From the NCBI RefSeq assembly GCF_025685565.1, contig NZ_JAGSYE010000008.1, positions 1 to 51,106 of the forward strand: a stretch of 51,106 nt of DNA. Reading direction: 5' to 3'. How positions within the stretch are numbered: position 1 is the first letter of the stretch; each line of letters begins with the position of its first letter. Of this stretch, positions 40,644 through 50,449 are shown piece after piece. The notes below the pieces were generated by a model, which worked only from the letters and a program-made list of their open reading frames with translations, was not told where the DNA came from and searched no databases. Made by a program: the position numbers and the translations under genes. The stretch comes from Granulicella aggregans. Its GTDB lineage: Bacteria; Acidobacteriota; Terriglobia; Terriglobales; Acidobacteriaceae.

Positions 40644-43412
40644 ATGCTTTCCATCTCTCCCAAGCCGTTATCCGCTGGTCAAGCGCGGATGTACCACGAG
40701 CGCGAGTTCGCGTCCCAGGCGCAGAATTACTGGAGCCAGGACCAGCAGGGGCATAGCGAGTGGCAGGGCAAGCTGGCCGAGAAGTGGGGCCTGGAAGGTC
40801 CGGTCGGCAACGAGGAGTTCGCGCGGCTGACCGAAGGCCAACACCCCTTGACCGGGGAGCAGCTCGTTCGCCATCAACCGCAGAAGACCTATGAGAATCA
40901 GATCGGCAGGGAAGTAACCAGCGTCGAGCATCGGGCCGGGTGGGACGGAACGATCTCCGCGCCGAAGTCGGTCTCGCTCACCGCCCTTGTGGGTGGTGAC
41001 GAGCGGGTGCGTCTCGCGCACCGGGAGAGCGTCCGTGTCGCGTTGGGGGAGCTGGAGCAGTTCACCCAGGCGCGGATCGGCAACGTCCACAAGCCCGAGA
41101 CGACGGGAAAGTTCGTGGCCGCAACCTTCGAGCACGATACCGCGCGGCCCGTCGACGGCTATGCCGCGCCGCAGCTCCATACCCACGCCGTCATCTTCAA
41201 TGTCACCGAACGAGACAGCGGCCCCGGCAAGCTGACGCGCTCGGTGCAGTCGCATGAGCTGTATGCCGCGCAGAAGTACGTCACGGCGGTCTACCGGTCG
41301 GAGCTGGCGACGCGGTTGCAGGGTCTGGGCTACCAATTGGAGCGCGGCGAGTACGGCCAACCGGAGATCAAGGGTTATTCGAAGGAGTATCTCGAAGCCT
41401 CCAGCCTCCGCCGTGAGCAGATCCAGGATTACAAGCGAGAGCAGGGGCTTGACGGCGCATCGGCGGCTCAGATCGCCGCGCACCGGACGCGAGATCGGAA
41501 GGAGCTGCTGTCGCCAGAAGAGGTCCTGCAGCGGCATCGGGATTTAGCCGCGCAGTACGGCCACCAAGCGGATCGAGTCGTCGCTCAGGCAAGAGAGCAG
41601 GGGCATACGCACGCATACGAACCCGACATCAAGGCTGCACAGCAGGCCGTCACTTACGCCCGCGATCATCTCTTCGAGCGCGGGGCAATCCATGCTCAAA
41701 AAGACATCCTTGCGGCGGCATTGGACCGGAGCATGGGGCAGGCAACTTCCAGCCAGGTGCGGGAAGAGTTCGAGCGCAGAGTTCAGACTGGGGAGTTTCG
41801 TCAGGTCGATGTTGGGACCGGACCGCAGTACACGACCGCTGCGATGCAGCGTTTGGAACGCGAGACCATCGGCTACATGCACCAGGGCAACCGGCGAGGC
41901 TTCGAAGACCCGATGCTGGTCTCTCCGAACATCCGGATTGCGACAGTGGATCGTCATGCGGAGCTGAATGCCGGGCAGCGCAATGCCGTCGATGAGGTGT
42001 TCCTCTCGCGGGAGAAGATCATAGGTTTGGATGGAGTTGCGGGTGGGGGCAAGACTACGACGCTGGCCGTTGTGCGCGAGGGTGCCTACGCCTCCGGATA
42101 CACCGTGGAGGGTTTTGCGCCCACGTCGAGGGCCGCGCAAAAGCTGGCCGAGGCGGGCATCGAGACAAAGACCCTACAGGCTCATCTCGCTCAGGGGCAG
42201 AGGGCGAACACGGGAGAGCCCCGACTCTATGTCGTGGATGAGAGTTCGCTCGCGTCGACCAAGCAGATGCACGAGTTCATGAGCCGCCTGCATCCCAACG
42301 ACCGAGTTTTATTGGTGGGCGACACGCGGCAGCATGAGTCCGTCGAAGCTGGACGCATCTTCGCACAGTTGCAGGAGTCGGGTATGAAGACGGTGAAGCT
42401 CGATGAGATCGTGCGGCAGCGTGATCCGGAGCTGAAACAGACCGTCGAGCAGCTCGCGCGTGGTGACGTTGGTGCGGCGATAGAAGGGTTGGACCGGCGG
42501 GGCCGCATCCATGAGATCAAAGGTCATCAAGAGCGCATCGCTGCGATCGCGACCGAGTATGCGAGGTCGCCCGAGAACACCTTGGTCGTCTCGCCCGATA
42601 ACCGCTCCCGCAATGAGATCAATCAGGCCATCCATGCGGAGATGCAGGCAGAGGGTGTTGTCGGCAAAGAGGAGCATCGCGTTCAGGTCCTCGCCCCGCG
42701 TCAGGATCTCACCGGCGCAGACCGCACCTGGGCCGAGCGGTACAACGTCGGGGATGTACTGCGCTACTCGCGTGGCTCGAAAGAGACTGGCATCGGCAAA
42801 GGCGAGTATGCAACGGTGAAAGACATCGACGCGGTCGGCAACAGGCTCACCGTCCAGATGAAAGACGGCACCGAACGCAGTTACGACCCGCGCCGTCAGC
42901 AGGGTGTCTCTGTCTACCGCGAAGAAGAACGGGCCTTCTCCACCGGCGATCGGGTGCAGCTCACCGCGCCCTCGCAGGAGCTGAAGGTTGCGAACCGTGA
43001 GTTGGGAACGGTGGAGAGAATCAATGAGAACGGCTGGCTGTCACTCAAGATGGACGGTGGTCGCGCGGTCGAGCTTGATCCAGCGAAGCATCCGCATCTC
43101 GACCACGGCTATGCGGTGACCAGCCATTCCAGCCAGGGACAAACCGCTGACCGCGTGTTGATCCACGTTGACACCGAGCTGGGGGCCAAAGATCTGCTCA
43201 ACAACCGCATGGCCTATGTCGCTGTCTCGCGCGGGGCTTATGACGCGCAGCTCTTCACCAACGACAGCGAGAAACTGGGGGTGGCGCTCGGGAGGGACGT
43301 TTCCCACCAGAGCGCACTTGCGCCGCAGCTACAGCCCGAGCAGGCCATCGTGCCACAACGGGAGATCGTGCCGGAGATCGAGCATGGCTATAGCAGAGGA
43401 ATCGGGAGATAG
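40644..43412 (+). CDS. MobF-family conjugative relaxase-helicase (TrwC/TraI type)
   Basis: A 922 aa protein, close to TrwC (about 966 aa). The relaxase domain has N-terminal tyrosines (Tyr17 and Tyr29) and the three-His region in PQLHTHAVIFN near residues 175-185. The helicase part has Walker A GVAGGGKTTTL near residue 466, Walker B LYVVDESSL near 528, and the late UvrD/RecD-like motif HGYAVTSHSSQGQTAD. It would nick and unwind plasmid DNA at oriT. With no T4SS genes on the molecule, transfer would depend on a helper. The gene is intact. Confidence 0.93.
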   Translation: MLSISPKPLSAGQARMYHEREFASQAQNYWSQDQQGHSEWQGKLAEKWGLEGPVGNEEFARLTEGQHPLTGEQLVRHQPQKTYENQIGREVTSVEHRAGWDGTISAPKSVSLTALVGGDERVRLAHRESVRVALGELEQFTQARIGNVHKPETTGKFVAATFEHDTARPVDGYAAPQLHTHAVIFNVTERDSGPGKLTRSVQSHELYAAQKYVTAVYRSELATRLQGLGYQLERGEYGQPEIKGYSKEYLEASSLRREQIQDYKREQGLDGASAAQIAAHRTRDRKELLSPEEVLQRHRDLAAQYGHQADRVVAQAREQGHTHAYEPDIKAAQQAVTYARDHLFERGAIHAQKDILAAALDRSMGQATSSQVREEFERRVQTGEFRQVDVGTGPQYTTAAMQRLERETIGYMHQGNRRGFEDPMLVSPNIRIATVDRHAELNAGQRNAVDEVFLSREKIIGLDGVAGGGKTTTLAVVREGAYASGYTVEGFAPTSRAAQKLAEAGIETKTLQAHLAQGQRANTGEPRLYVVDESSLASTKQMHEFMSRLHPNDRVLLVGDTRQHESVEAGRIFAQLQESGMKTVKLDEIVRQRDPELKQTVEQLARGDVGAAIEGLDRRGRIHEIKGHQERIAAIATEYARSPENTLVVSPDNRSRNEINQAIHAEMQAEGVVGKEEHRVQVLAPRQDLTGADRTWAERYNVGDVLRYSRGSKETGIGKGEYATVKDIDAVGNRLTVQMKDGTERSYDPRRQQGVSVYREEERAFSTGDRVQLTAPSQELKVANRELGTVERINENGWLSLKMDGGRAVELDPAKHPHLDHGYAVTSHSSQGQTADRVLIHVDTELGAKDLLNNRMAYVAVSRGAYDAQLFTNDSEKLGVALGRDVSHQSALAPQLQPEQAIVPQREIVPEIEHGYSRGIGR

Positions 43413-43484
43413 CTCCCCCGAGATCCATTTTCTTCGGTGACATAGGGACAGCAACCAGCTTGGGGGTGGTGTGTCACCCTACAG

Positions 43485-43503
43485 CCGATGCGAAGCAGCG
43501 TGC
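43485..43503 (-). repeat. Inverted repeat flanking the mobilization module (right)
   Basis: Exact reverse complement of 39097-39115. The flanking similarity runs from about 43460 to 43517. It lies 72 bases after the relaxase stop, in a short gap with no gene. Confidence 0.7.
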
Positions 43504-43568
43504 TCTTTGTTTCGGGCGGCACGAATGCTGGATCGGGACGCTTGACGCCGCTGGGTCGTGCGGATGGG

Positions 43569-43964
43569 TTACACATGCTTGAGCACCAAACCTCCGCTCA
43601 GATAGATCAAACCATTGAAGTCTGGAAAAGAGATACGCAACTCAGATTTTGTTGCAGCTCGACCCTCGTCTCTGAGCTGATAGTTTCCCGATTCTACCAA
43701 CTGGCCGGTTTGATCGTTCCAAACGTTGCATGGATTGACATTGTGGGCCGCATCGACCGCACACAGTACATACGCGCCACCATCCGCTCCCCCGACCCAT
43801 AGAGCATCGCTCGGAACAAGCTCCGGCCGCGTTCTTGGCTTTAACGGAGCTGCCGGTCCGCAACCGCACTCTACGAAAAGAAGTGCCAAGACTCCTAGCC
43901 CAGCGAATAGGGCTTTGTTTACCCTCAGCAATTTATCGACTGAATCGATCATAGAGAGCCTCAC
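43569..43964 (-). CDS. Lipoprotein-like protein coupled to the Rhs gene (putative immunity)
   Basis: A 131 aa protein with a membrane/lipoprotein-type signal (ALFAGLGVLALLFVECGC) and a mature domain of about 95 residues rich in beta strands (ALWVGGADGGAYVLCAVD). It starts at GTG 43964, overlapping the Rhs stop by four bases; ATG 43952 is the alternative. Small genes directly after an rhs gene are usually immunity genes. An envelope-anchored immunity protein would fit a toxin acting in the periplasm or cell wall. No family recognised. Confidence 0.6.
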   Translation of the reverse strand: MRLSMIDSVDKLLRVNKALFAGLGVLALLFVECGCGPAAPLKPRTRPELVPSDALWVGGADGGAYVLCAVDAAHNVNPCNVWNDQTGQLVESGNYQLRDEGRAATKSELRISFPDFNGLIYLSGGLVLKHV

Positions 43965-46900
43965 TGTCTAGGGTTAAATATTAGCCTTGAAGAAGTACGG
44001 TATATAGGCTCGTAAGACCAGCCCACCGCACTCGGGTTATACCGCCATAGAGATAGCCATAGCTGGTACGGACTGGCTCCTTTTAAAACTTCAGGCGGAG
44101 GGGTCTGCATGTGGGCATGACTCATCGTTTCACATGCTAAGGTCCCACAATTGTGCCCCGTCCAGAGGCTGTATTTCTGTCGATTCGGATCACCGTTTTC
44201 GGCTTGCCGGGCCTTCAGATAGGCCAAGATATTTTCATCTTCGGCGGTCGTTGTCTGGATGACAAGGGCCTCAACCTGACCTCCTTTACCACTTGCCGTG
44301 GAGAGCGTTGATAACAACCCGTTCATGGAATCTTGCGTTATGTTTCCTGATGCGTCTCGTTGGACTGAGGGAGTCGCCGCATTAGCAGCCCCAGCGCCGC
44401 GAACCAGTCCGTCAGGGCCTGCGTAGCGACCGTACTCGAAATAGTGTGTTGTCCCATCCTTTTCTACGAGAACCACTCCTCCATGACCGAGTGGCAATGT
44501 GACACTTCCTCGAACACCGACGTCATAGTGCGGGTAAACAATGGAAATAACCTCGTTGCCGTCAGGATCGATGTTGGTCAGGGGATTGTTGATCGCATAC
44601 GCGTACATATTCCAACGCTGCGGATTGAAAACCCGACGGATGTTTAGGAAGGTAGGATCAGGTGACAGCATTCGGCCCATGTTGGAGCTGTAGTATCTGG
44701 CCCCGAAGTAATCGAGTCCAGATTCTGCGTCTCTCTCGTGCCCGGTAAAGAACGCATTGCTGGGCGAGCATGTCCCGTTCGCCTGTTGATTGTCACCGAA
44801 GGGCTGGCTAGTGGTGGTCTGACAGAGATTGCCACTCATGTCGCTTCGCGCTCGTTCGGTTCCGATCCAGTCGCTGAGAGCGAAGACGGTCGTATGTTGC
44901 TGGTCATCGTAGGTCGCAATATGCCGACCGCCGGCATAGATTTCACGACGTAAAGCATTACCGGAGCCATCCAGTTCTACGATGTCTCGACCTTCGGTGT
45001 CATAGAGATAGTAAGCGGTAGGCTGGTTGATGTAGGTGGAGAACTTGGCCACCCTCCGTCCCTCGGCGTCATAAGTATAGAGGTTGCTTCCCCAGTCGCT
45101 CGATATCAGGCGGCTGTCCGCATCGTAGGCATATAGGTGGGCGTTTGCAGAACAGCTCCATGGCTCAAGTTGATTTCCGGCTGCGTCATAGCAGCCCTGA
45201 TCTGGCCGATTCGCATTGTTGTTGAAACTTTGCTGAATGCTGGTTCCCGTGCCGCCGGTGACGGTCTGCGATAGCAAATTACCGAAGCTATCATAGCCCC
45301 ACTCCAAAGAGTTCTGGTAGGTGGAACCCGCCGCGCTCAACCGGTTTAGGCTGTCATAGATATAAGCCCAATTGCCATTCACCGAATCCGCCGAGTAGCT
45401 TACGTTGCCGTTGGGTTCGAACCCAAGAGACCAGGCATACTGTGTCGGCAGAGCGTTGGCCACAGAAGTTGCCGGCATATGGCCGCTGACGATTACAGTC
45501 GGGGCATTTTGCAGAACGACAGAACCGCCATTGTGGTCATAGGCCCGAACAGTCAGGATGTGAATGCCAGGGTCGACACCGACGACAGGTCCTGTGTAGC
45601 TCCATCCACTATTGATGCAGTTCTGGTTGTTGAAAGCGTTTGCGACATCTTGTCTAGGTTGGCCGCTCTGCGCGACCCCTACCATGATGCTGTCGAGCCA
45701 TACTTCGACCCGCGTGATGGTGTCGCAAGGAGGATAATTCTGCTCGAGAACCCAGCCACTTGCGGTTAAAGAACCGCCATCGGGAACTGTTTGCAGACCT
45801 CCGGTGCTGCTTTGGGCGCTTACGCTGCCCGTCACCGAATTTGCGTCGGCGACGACATTGATCTGGCGAACCGTCGAGGGCGTGTACGCATTGCCGCCCG
45901 TATCGTAGATTGTGACGGTGACGTTGTGGCTTCCCACGCTGAGATTCCCTGCCGTTCCAATGAAGTTGTAGCCACTTGGAAGGTAGCGCTGGTCGTTCAT
46001 CTCGCTTGCGATATCAGAACGCTGGGCTCCAAGCGTGGCATATCCGATTGGCGTCCCATCCACGAAGACTTTCACAGCACCGACGGGCGCACGCATCTGA
46101 CTGTCGATGGCCCAGCCATAGACCCAGATCAAGCCGCCTGAGGGAACATTCTGCGTCTTGTCTTGCATACTTACCGCATTGTCGAGTGAACCCGTCGGCG
46201 GGGCATTGGCGGTCACGGTAATTGTTTGAGCGTTGGACACCGTCCCCCGGTTGCCGTCGAAGTCGTATCCTGCCACGGTGACCGTATGTGTGCCAGGCGT
46301 CAGCGCCCCAATCGATCCTGTAAACCCGTAGCCACAATTTGCAAACTGAGCTCCGCCTCCCAGGTTCTTCTGCATATCAGGCCGGGCTCCGTTTACTGTG
46401 GCAAGGCCGATCGCCACGGAGTCGATATACACTTCAACCTGTGCCAAGGGACAAGACACCGAGTCGTACGCCCACCCAATGACATCAAGCAGTCCATTCT
46501 GAGGTAGACCGTTGCCTCCGTCTTCGTGATTGCGCACTGTATCAATATCGCTCGTGGACACAGACACAGTCTGAGCACTGCTTGCTTTTGTCGCTGCGTA
46601 GCTCTGTACTCTCTCGCGAACATCGTAGCTCCGCTCCTCATTGAGACCGTTGCCCAAAGTGGAGTTGAGCAAGCCGAGTGGACCATAGGAGGTTGCGGTG
46701 AAGAGTGTCGCCGGATGAGTGCCGTCCGAGAGACTGCTTGCCAGGCTTCGCAGGCGAGCGGCAGAATCAAAATTTGTAGTGAAGGCTGTACCGATAGAGT
46801 CTGTCAACGAAGTGCGATTGCCAGCAAGATCGTACCCGTATTGGAGCGTCGGCGCGGCCGTATTGCTGCAGCCTCCCCAGGGGCACTGCTGCTCCACCGT

Positions 46901-49900
46901 CAATCTTCCCATCGCATCATATTGCGTGATGATCCTTTTGGTAATCGCCGATGACGTCGGTCCGCCAGATGTGGGACATGCACCAGGCTGCGTCCATTCG
47001 CTCGCTAAACGGCCCACGCCGTGTAGCGCGGATGCATCGTATTGAAAGCACGCTGAAGGAGTTGCGTCACTATATTGCTTACTCAGCAAGCGACTGAGCG
47101 AGTCATACGAGTAGTTAACCGTGGTGTTCCTGGCATCCGTTTTACTGCAAGGCTGAGAGACATCCCCAGAGCAGAGAGCTCCGGAAGCAAGATAGCTGTA
47201 CGAGATTGTACCCGACTCCGGATTTTTTGAAGTCAGAAGACGAGATAGGCCATCGTAGGAGAATGCGCGGCTGCGTACACCGGCAGAGCCGTTCGCCCCT
47301 CCCCACTGGTTTACGGCGGTCAAATTGCCGAGGATGTCGTAGGTGTAATCCGTCTCCATCGATGGAGTCACAGCGGTGCCATTCGGTTCGAGCGCAGCAA
47401 CCATTCTTCCGAGCGAGTCTGACGTATATTGCCAACTGTTTCCTACCTCATCGGAGCTGTCGATCCAGGTCCCGAGCTGGCTCCCAATCTGGCCGCGACA
47501 GGTTCCCGTGGGCCCGAAAACCCCGTTGTAGCACCAAGTCCTCAAGGATTTATCCGGCGCTGTTTCTAAAGTCTTCCTGTCCATCGCGTCATACTGGAAG
47601 GCCGTTATGTAGGATGAATCCGGAGTCGTTCGATATGGATTGGAAACCGAAGCTACTCTCCCGGGAGCATCGTAGGTCGTGTCGGTATAAGTGATGCCTG
47701 CCGGATCGCTCTGGAGTTGGCTTTGGCTTGGACGGCCGAGACCGTCCATGATCTCCTCACTTACGAGAGGGCCAGGAGTTCCCGACGCAGAGAGCTGTTT
47801 TGTAGTCAGAATGCTATTCGGAGCTGTGTCCGTGTATCCATAGGCAATGTTCCCCCCGTCCGGATACTTGACCGAGGTGGTTCGGGCTAAGGCGTCATAC
47901 ACGTAAGAGGTCTTCTGGTTGTTCGGATCAAGAGCACTCTGTCTGCGCCCGCTACATGAGTAGTAAAGAAACGACGTTGCATGTCCAAGCGCATCCGTTA
48001 TGCTGCTTGGCCCATTTGCAGTGGTGCTCGGCACGGCACAGATTTGGTCAAACCAGGCATTTGTGTAGGCGTACTTGGTAAGATTCCCTTTAGGGTCGGT
48101 GATTTGGGTGGTCTGGCCATAGGAATTGACCTGATACCCTGTGGTCGCGGTCGCCGCGTTCGTCCCTCCTACAGAGCTGCTCGTGACGTTGCCATTGCCG
48201 TCATAGCCAAAGGACTTCACGCTCGAGACTCCAGAGCCGGAGACCGTCGCACTCGAAAGCCGATTCCAGATGTGAGGTCCAATATAGTCCCATGCATTCG
48301 TGGTCGTTTTTATCGTATTCCCAGAGAAATCGGATTGGGTCAGCTGAACCACGTTATCGATATGAAACGTGGTGTTCCCTTGAGAATTCGTAAACAACAT
48401 ATTCGTCAGCGCCATGCTGTCATATTGCATTGAGGAGGTTGTCGTCAGCGAGCCTCCGTTTTTCGCCGTCACGGTCGAGACGGTTTGGGGAAGCGCCACA
48501 ACAGACAAATAGCCGGATCCCACCTGGGAGGAAAGGTCGTCCAGATATTGTGTATTGACTGTCTCCAGGAGATTCGTTTGATTTCCATAGATCGACCTGC
48601 TCGTCTCATGGGAGGATGCGAACCTATTCGACGGGATGGTCGGGGAGTAGTTGAAGACAGTTTTTCGCTGTTGCCCATTTACATCTGCAGGGTCAAGAAC
48701 AGTCATGGATGAATTTGCAGTCCCGGCGATGGCGGGAGTATATGTCGTCGTGTCTTCCTGCCCGCAGCTTCCAGACGAGGACCTGCAGGCGAACTTCTGG
48801 CTTATTTCACGAACGTCGTACTGGCCACACGCGAACGGGCTTGCGAAGTAATACCCTTGATAGGTTTGGTAGGCATAACGGTTGTAGCCTCCGCTCGGAA
48901 GCTGGACCTCTATCGGCTCGCCCACGGAATCGGTTGTAATCACATACGTGCGTGCGATGTCTCCGCTGTCCAGGACAATTGAAACTAAACTATTCGTAGA
49001 GCCGAAGTCCGAAACGGAGCTTGTCGGTATGGTAACGGTGTTGTTGTTCCAATAAGGTCCGCTGCACTGGGAAGCATGAAGAGTGACATCACTTCCTTGC
49101 GCAGTTGCGCTTGTTGCGACAATACTGCGCGATGCGCCGGTGGAGTCTTTGTACTGAATCGTGGATGTACCCGAACCGTGCTGCACGGTGACGATTCTGC
49201 CAAGAGAGTCCGTGATTGAAAAACCCGAACTCGTGACGGTCGAGAAGGTGATCCGATTGCCGTTAGGGTCTTGAATATACGAAGGGTAGATCGGCGTGGG
49301 ATTATCGACCGTGATGCCTCCACTTGTCGACTGAGTGCCGGCGAAATGAACGACATCCCCGTTCTTCAAATAGACCTTCATATCGGACAACGATGTCGTA
49401 TCGAGTCGAATGAGTGAAGTATCCCCGGAGTCCGAGACGTTGATCGTCGGGAAGCCACTCCCTGGGCTGACCGGATAACAGTCTCTTCGATTGAGGAATG
49501 TGTGCATCCCTCCGCTCTCGTCCATATAAACAAAGCTGGAAGCGCAATAGATCGGCTGGTAGCTCGATTCCGAACTGCCATCATTGAAGGTCGTTATATT
49601 CGTCGTCAGATACTGATTGCTGTAAAACAAGCGTGGCACGCTCAACATTGTCCCGCCGAAGTCATTCGCGACAGAAAGATTGTTGCTCCACTGAAGGGAA
49701 GCATTCGTAATTGATTGCTGCTGAGTGCCAGAATAAGTTCCGGTCGCCTCCATGACGGATCCCGACAGATCCCAATGCTTCGAGGTGTAATTGACAGACA
49801 GATCCAGGTCGAGGCCGTTTATACCTGGCAGATGCAGCAGCGGGATTGAAACCAGTACGCTGCCGTTCGCGTTGTTGACTAGTTCACTATCGGAAGCAAC

Positions 49901-50056
49901 CGTCGTATAGGGTTGCGGACCGGGCAGAGTGGACGGATTCAGAAGCTGCTGCTGTGCTGAAACCTGTGGCATAAAGCACATCACGCCAACCAATACGGTA
50001 AGGGAGAATGCGATCCCGGAACGGGATGAGTGACGCTTCTGCGAATAAGGCAGCAT
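43961..50056 (-). CDS. Giant secreted Rhs/YD-repeat protein with Ig-like domains and a C-terminal toxin-like domain
   Basis: A 2031 aa protein. Signal peptide to about residue 35. The N-terminal YD-repeat shell includes units such as GYDGNGNVTSS, YDALARTTSVKYPDGG and YDAMGRLTVE. Three Ig-like modules (GWAYDS, GWAIDS and GWVLEQ types) lie at about residues 1160-1500. The Rhs core ends DAESGLDYFGARYYSSNMGR, then NPLTNIDPDGNE. The last 196 residues (about 1836-2031) differ from the core and carry GHGGVVLVE (His near 1858) and HNCGTLACE (Cys near 1970 and 1975). This suggests a papain/NlpC-P60-like Cys-His enzyme, possibly circularly permuted. It is coupled to a lipoprotein gene. Confidence 0.85.
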   Translation of the reverse strand: MLPYSQKRHSSRSGIAFSLTVLVGVMCFMPQVSAQQQLLNPSTLPGPQPYTTVASDSELVNNANGSVLVSIPLLHLPGINGLDLDLSVNYTSKHWDLSGSVMEATGTYSGTQQQSITNASLQWSNNLSVANDFGGTMLSVPRLFYSNQYLTTNITTFNDGSSESSYQPIYCASSFVYMDESGGMHTFLNRRDCYPVSPGSGFPTINVSDSGDTSLIRLDTTSLSDMKVYLKNGDVVHFAGTQSTSGGITVDNPTPIYPSYIQDPNGNRITFSTVTSSGFSITDSLGRIVTVQHGSGTSTIQYKDSTGASRSIVATSATAQGSDVTLHASQCSGPYWNNNTVTIPTSSVSDFGSTNSLVSIVLDSGDIARTYVITTDSVGEPIEVQLPSGGYNRYAYQTYQGYYFASPFACGQYDVREISQKFACRSSSGSCGQEDTTTYTPAIAGTANSSMTVLDPADVNGQQRKTVFNYSPTIPSNRFASSHETSRSIYGNQTNLLETVNTQYLDDLSSQVGSGYLSVVALPQTVSTVTAKNGGSLTTTSSMQYDSMALTNMLFTNSQGNTTFHIDNVVQLTQSDFSGNTIKTTTNAWDYIGPHIWNRLSSATVSGSGVSSVKSFGYDGNGNVTSSSVGGTNAATATTGYQVNSYGQTTQITDPKGNLTKYAYTNAWFDQICAVPSTTANGPSSITDALGHATSFLYYSCSGRRQSALDPNNQKTSYVYDALARTTSVKYPDGGNIAYGYTDTAPNSILTTKQLSASGTPGPLVSEEIMDGLGRPSQSQLQSDPAGITYTDTTYDAPGRVASVSNPYRTTPDSSYITAFQYDAMDRKTLETAPDKSLRTWCYNGVFGPTGTCRGQIGSQLGTWIDSSDEVGNSWQYTSDSLGRMVAALEPNGTAVTPSMETDYTYDILGNLTAVNQWGGANGSAGVRSRAFSYDGLSRLLTSKNPESGTISYSYLASGALCSGDVSQPCSKTDARNTTVNYSYDSLSRLLSKQYSDATPSACFQYDASALHGVGRLASEWTQPGACPTSGGPTSSAITKRIITQYDAMGRLTVEQQCPWGGCSNTAAPTLQYGYDLAGNRTSLTDSIGTAFTTNFDSAARLRSLASSLSDGTHPATLFTATSYGPLGLLNSTLGNGLNEERSYDVRERVQSYAATKASSAQTVSVSTSDIDTVRNHEDGGNGLPQNGLLDVIGWAYDSVSCPLAQVEVYIDSVAIGLATVNGARPDMQKNLGGGAQFANCGYGFTGSIGALTPGTHTVTVAGYDFDGNRGTVSNAQTITVTANAPPTGSLDNAVSMQDKTQNVPSGGLIWVYGWAIDSQMRAPVGAVKVFVDGTPIGYATLGAQRSDIASEMNDQRYLPSGYNFIGTAGNLSVGSHNVTVTIYDTGGNAYTPSTVRQINVVADANSVTGSVSAQSSTGGLQTVPDGGSLTASGWVLEQNYPPCDTITRVEVWLDSIMVGVAQSGQPRQDVANAFNNQNCINSGWSYTGPVVGVDPGIHILTVRAYDHNGGSVVLQNAPTVIVSGHMPATSVANALPTQYAWSLGFEPNGNVSYSADSVNGNWAYIYDSLNRLSAAGSTYQNSLEWGYDSFGNLLSQTVTGGTGTSIQQSFNNNANRPDQGCYDAAGNQLEPWSCSANAHLYAYDADSRLISSDWGSNLYTYDAEGRRVAKFSTYINQPTAYYLYDTEGRDIVELDGSGNALRREIYAGGRHIATYDDQQHTTVFALSDWIGTERARSDMSGNLCQTTTSQPFGDNQQANGTCSPSNAFFTGHERDAESGLDYFGARYYSSNMGRMLSPDPTFLNIRRVFNPQRWNMYAYAINNPLTNIDPDGNEVISIVYPHYDVGVRGSVTLPLGHGGVVLVEKDGTTHYFEYGRYAGPDGLVRGAGAANAATPSVQRDASGNITQDSMNGLLSTLSTASGKGGQVEALVIQTTTAEDENILAYLKARQAENGDPNRQKYSLWTGHNCGTLACETMSHAHMQTPPPEVLKGASPYQLWLSLWRYNPSAVGWSYEPIYRTSSRLIFNPRQ

Positions 50057-50406
50057 TTGTGCAGGTCCTAAATGACACCGGTCCTAAGGTTAGATGGCCA
50101 AGATCCTTGCATCATTTGGGATGATACGGATCAGAAGCCTTGCGACCTCGGGAAGCGGCGTCGAGCATAGCAGGGATTTAACCCTAAGCTTATTCAGTCT
50201 TCCGTCAGATGTCACGAAAATGTCCTTTTTTTCAAAATGATGAAGGAAGCAAATGCTCAAGGGCTTCGGCTGGTGTGATGGTTTTTAGGTTTGTACTTCT
50301 TGAACCGGCGTTTCAGCCACTCCCTTCTCTGCTTGTACTCTCTGAACGTCCCTTTCAGCGGAGGTCGGGACTGCCGAGTCTGGCGGGAGCAAGTCGTTCT
50401 CCTTAC
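50057..50406. other. Promoter region between the Rhs gene and module A
   Basis: No convincing gene. It holds the Rhs promoter region (minus strand) and a T-rich motif at 50216-50233 where GAAAA, TGTCCT and TTTTTTC form a weak relative of the dif-like site S1 190 bases further on (same TGTCCT centre, poorer arms). It could be a decayed site or chance. Confidence 0.35.
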
Positions 50407-50434
50407 GTGCATGATAATGTCCTTTATCATGCGT
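50407..50434 (+). other. dif-like 28-bp recombination site S1 (module A)
   Basis: Arm GTGCATGATAA, spacer TGTCCT, arm TTATCATGCGT. The arms are near-palindromic (TGCATGATAA against TTATCATGCG). Spacer differs from S2 and S3 by one base. It lies 15 bases before the start codon of the first gene of module A, the same place that S2 holds in module B. Confidence 0.6.
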
Positions 50435-50449
50435 AAAAGGAGCACGACC

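Noticed and set aside
50216..50233. Degenerate dif-like site with TGTCCT centre
   Set aside because: The arms are only A and T runs without the inner ATAA and TTAT; reported only as a weak relative in the spacer entry.
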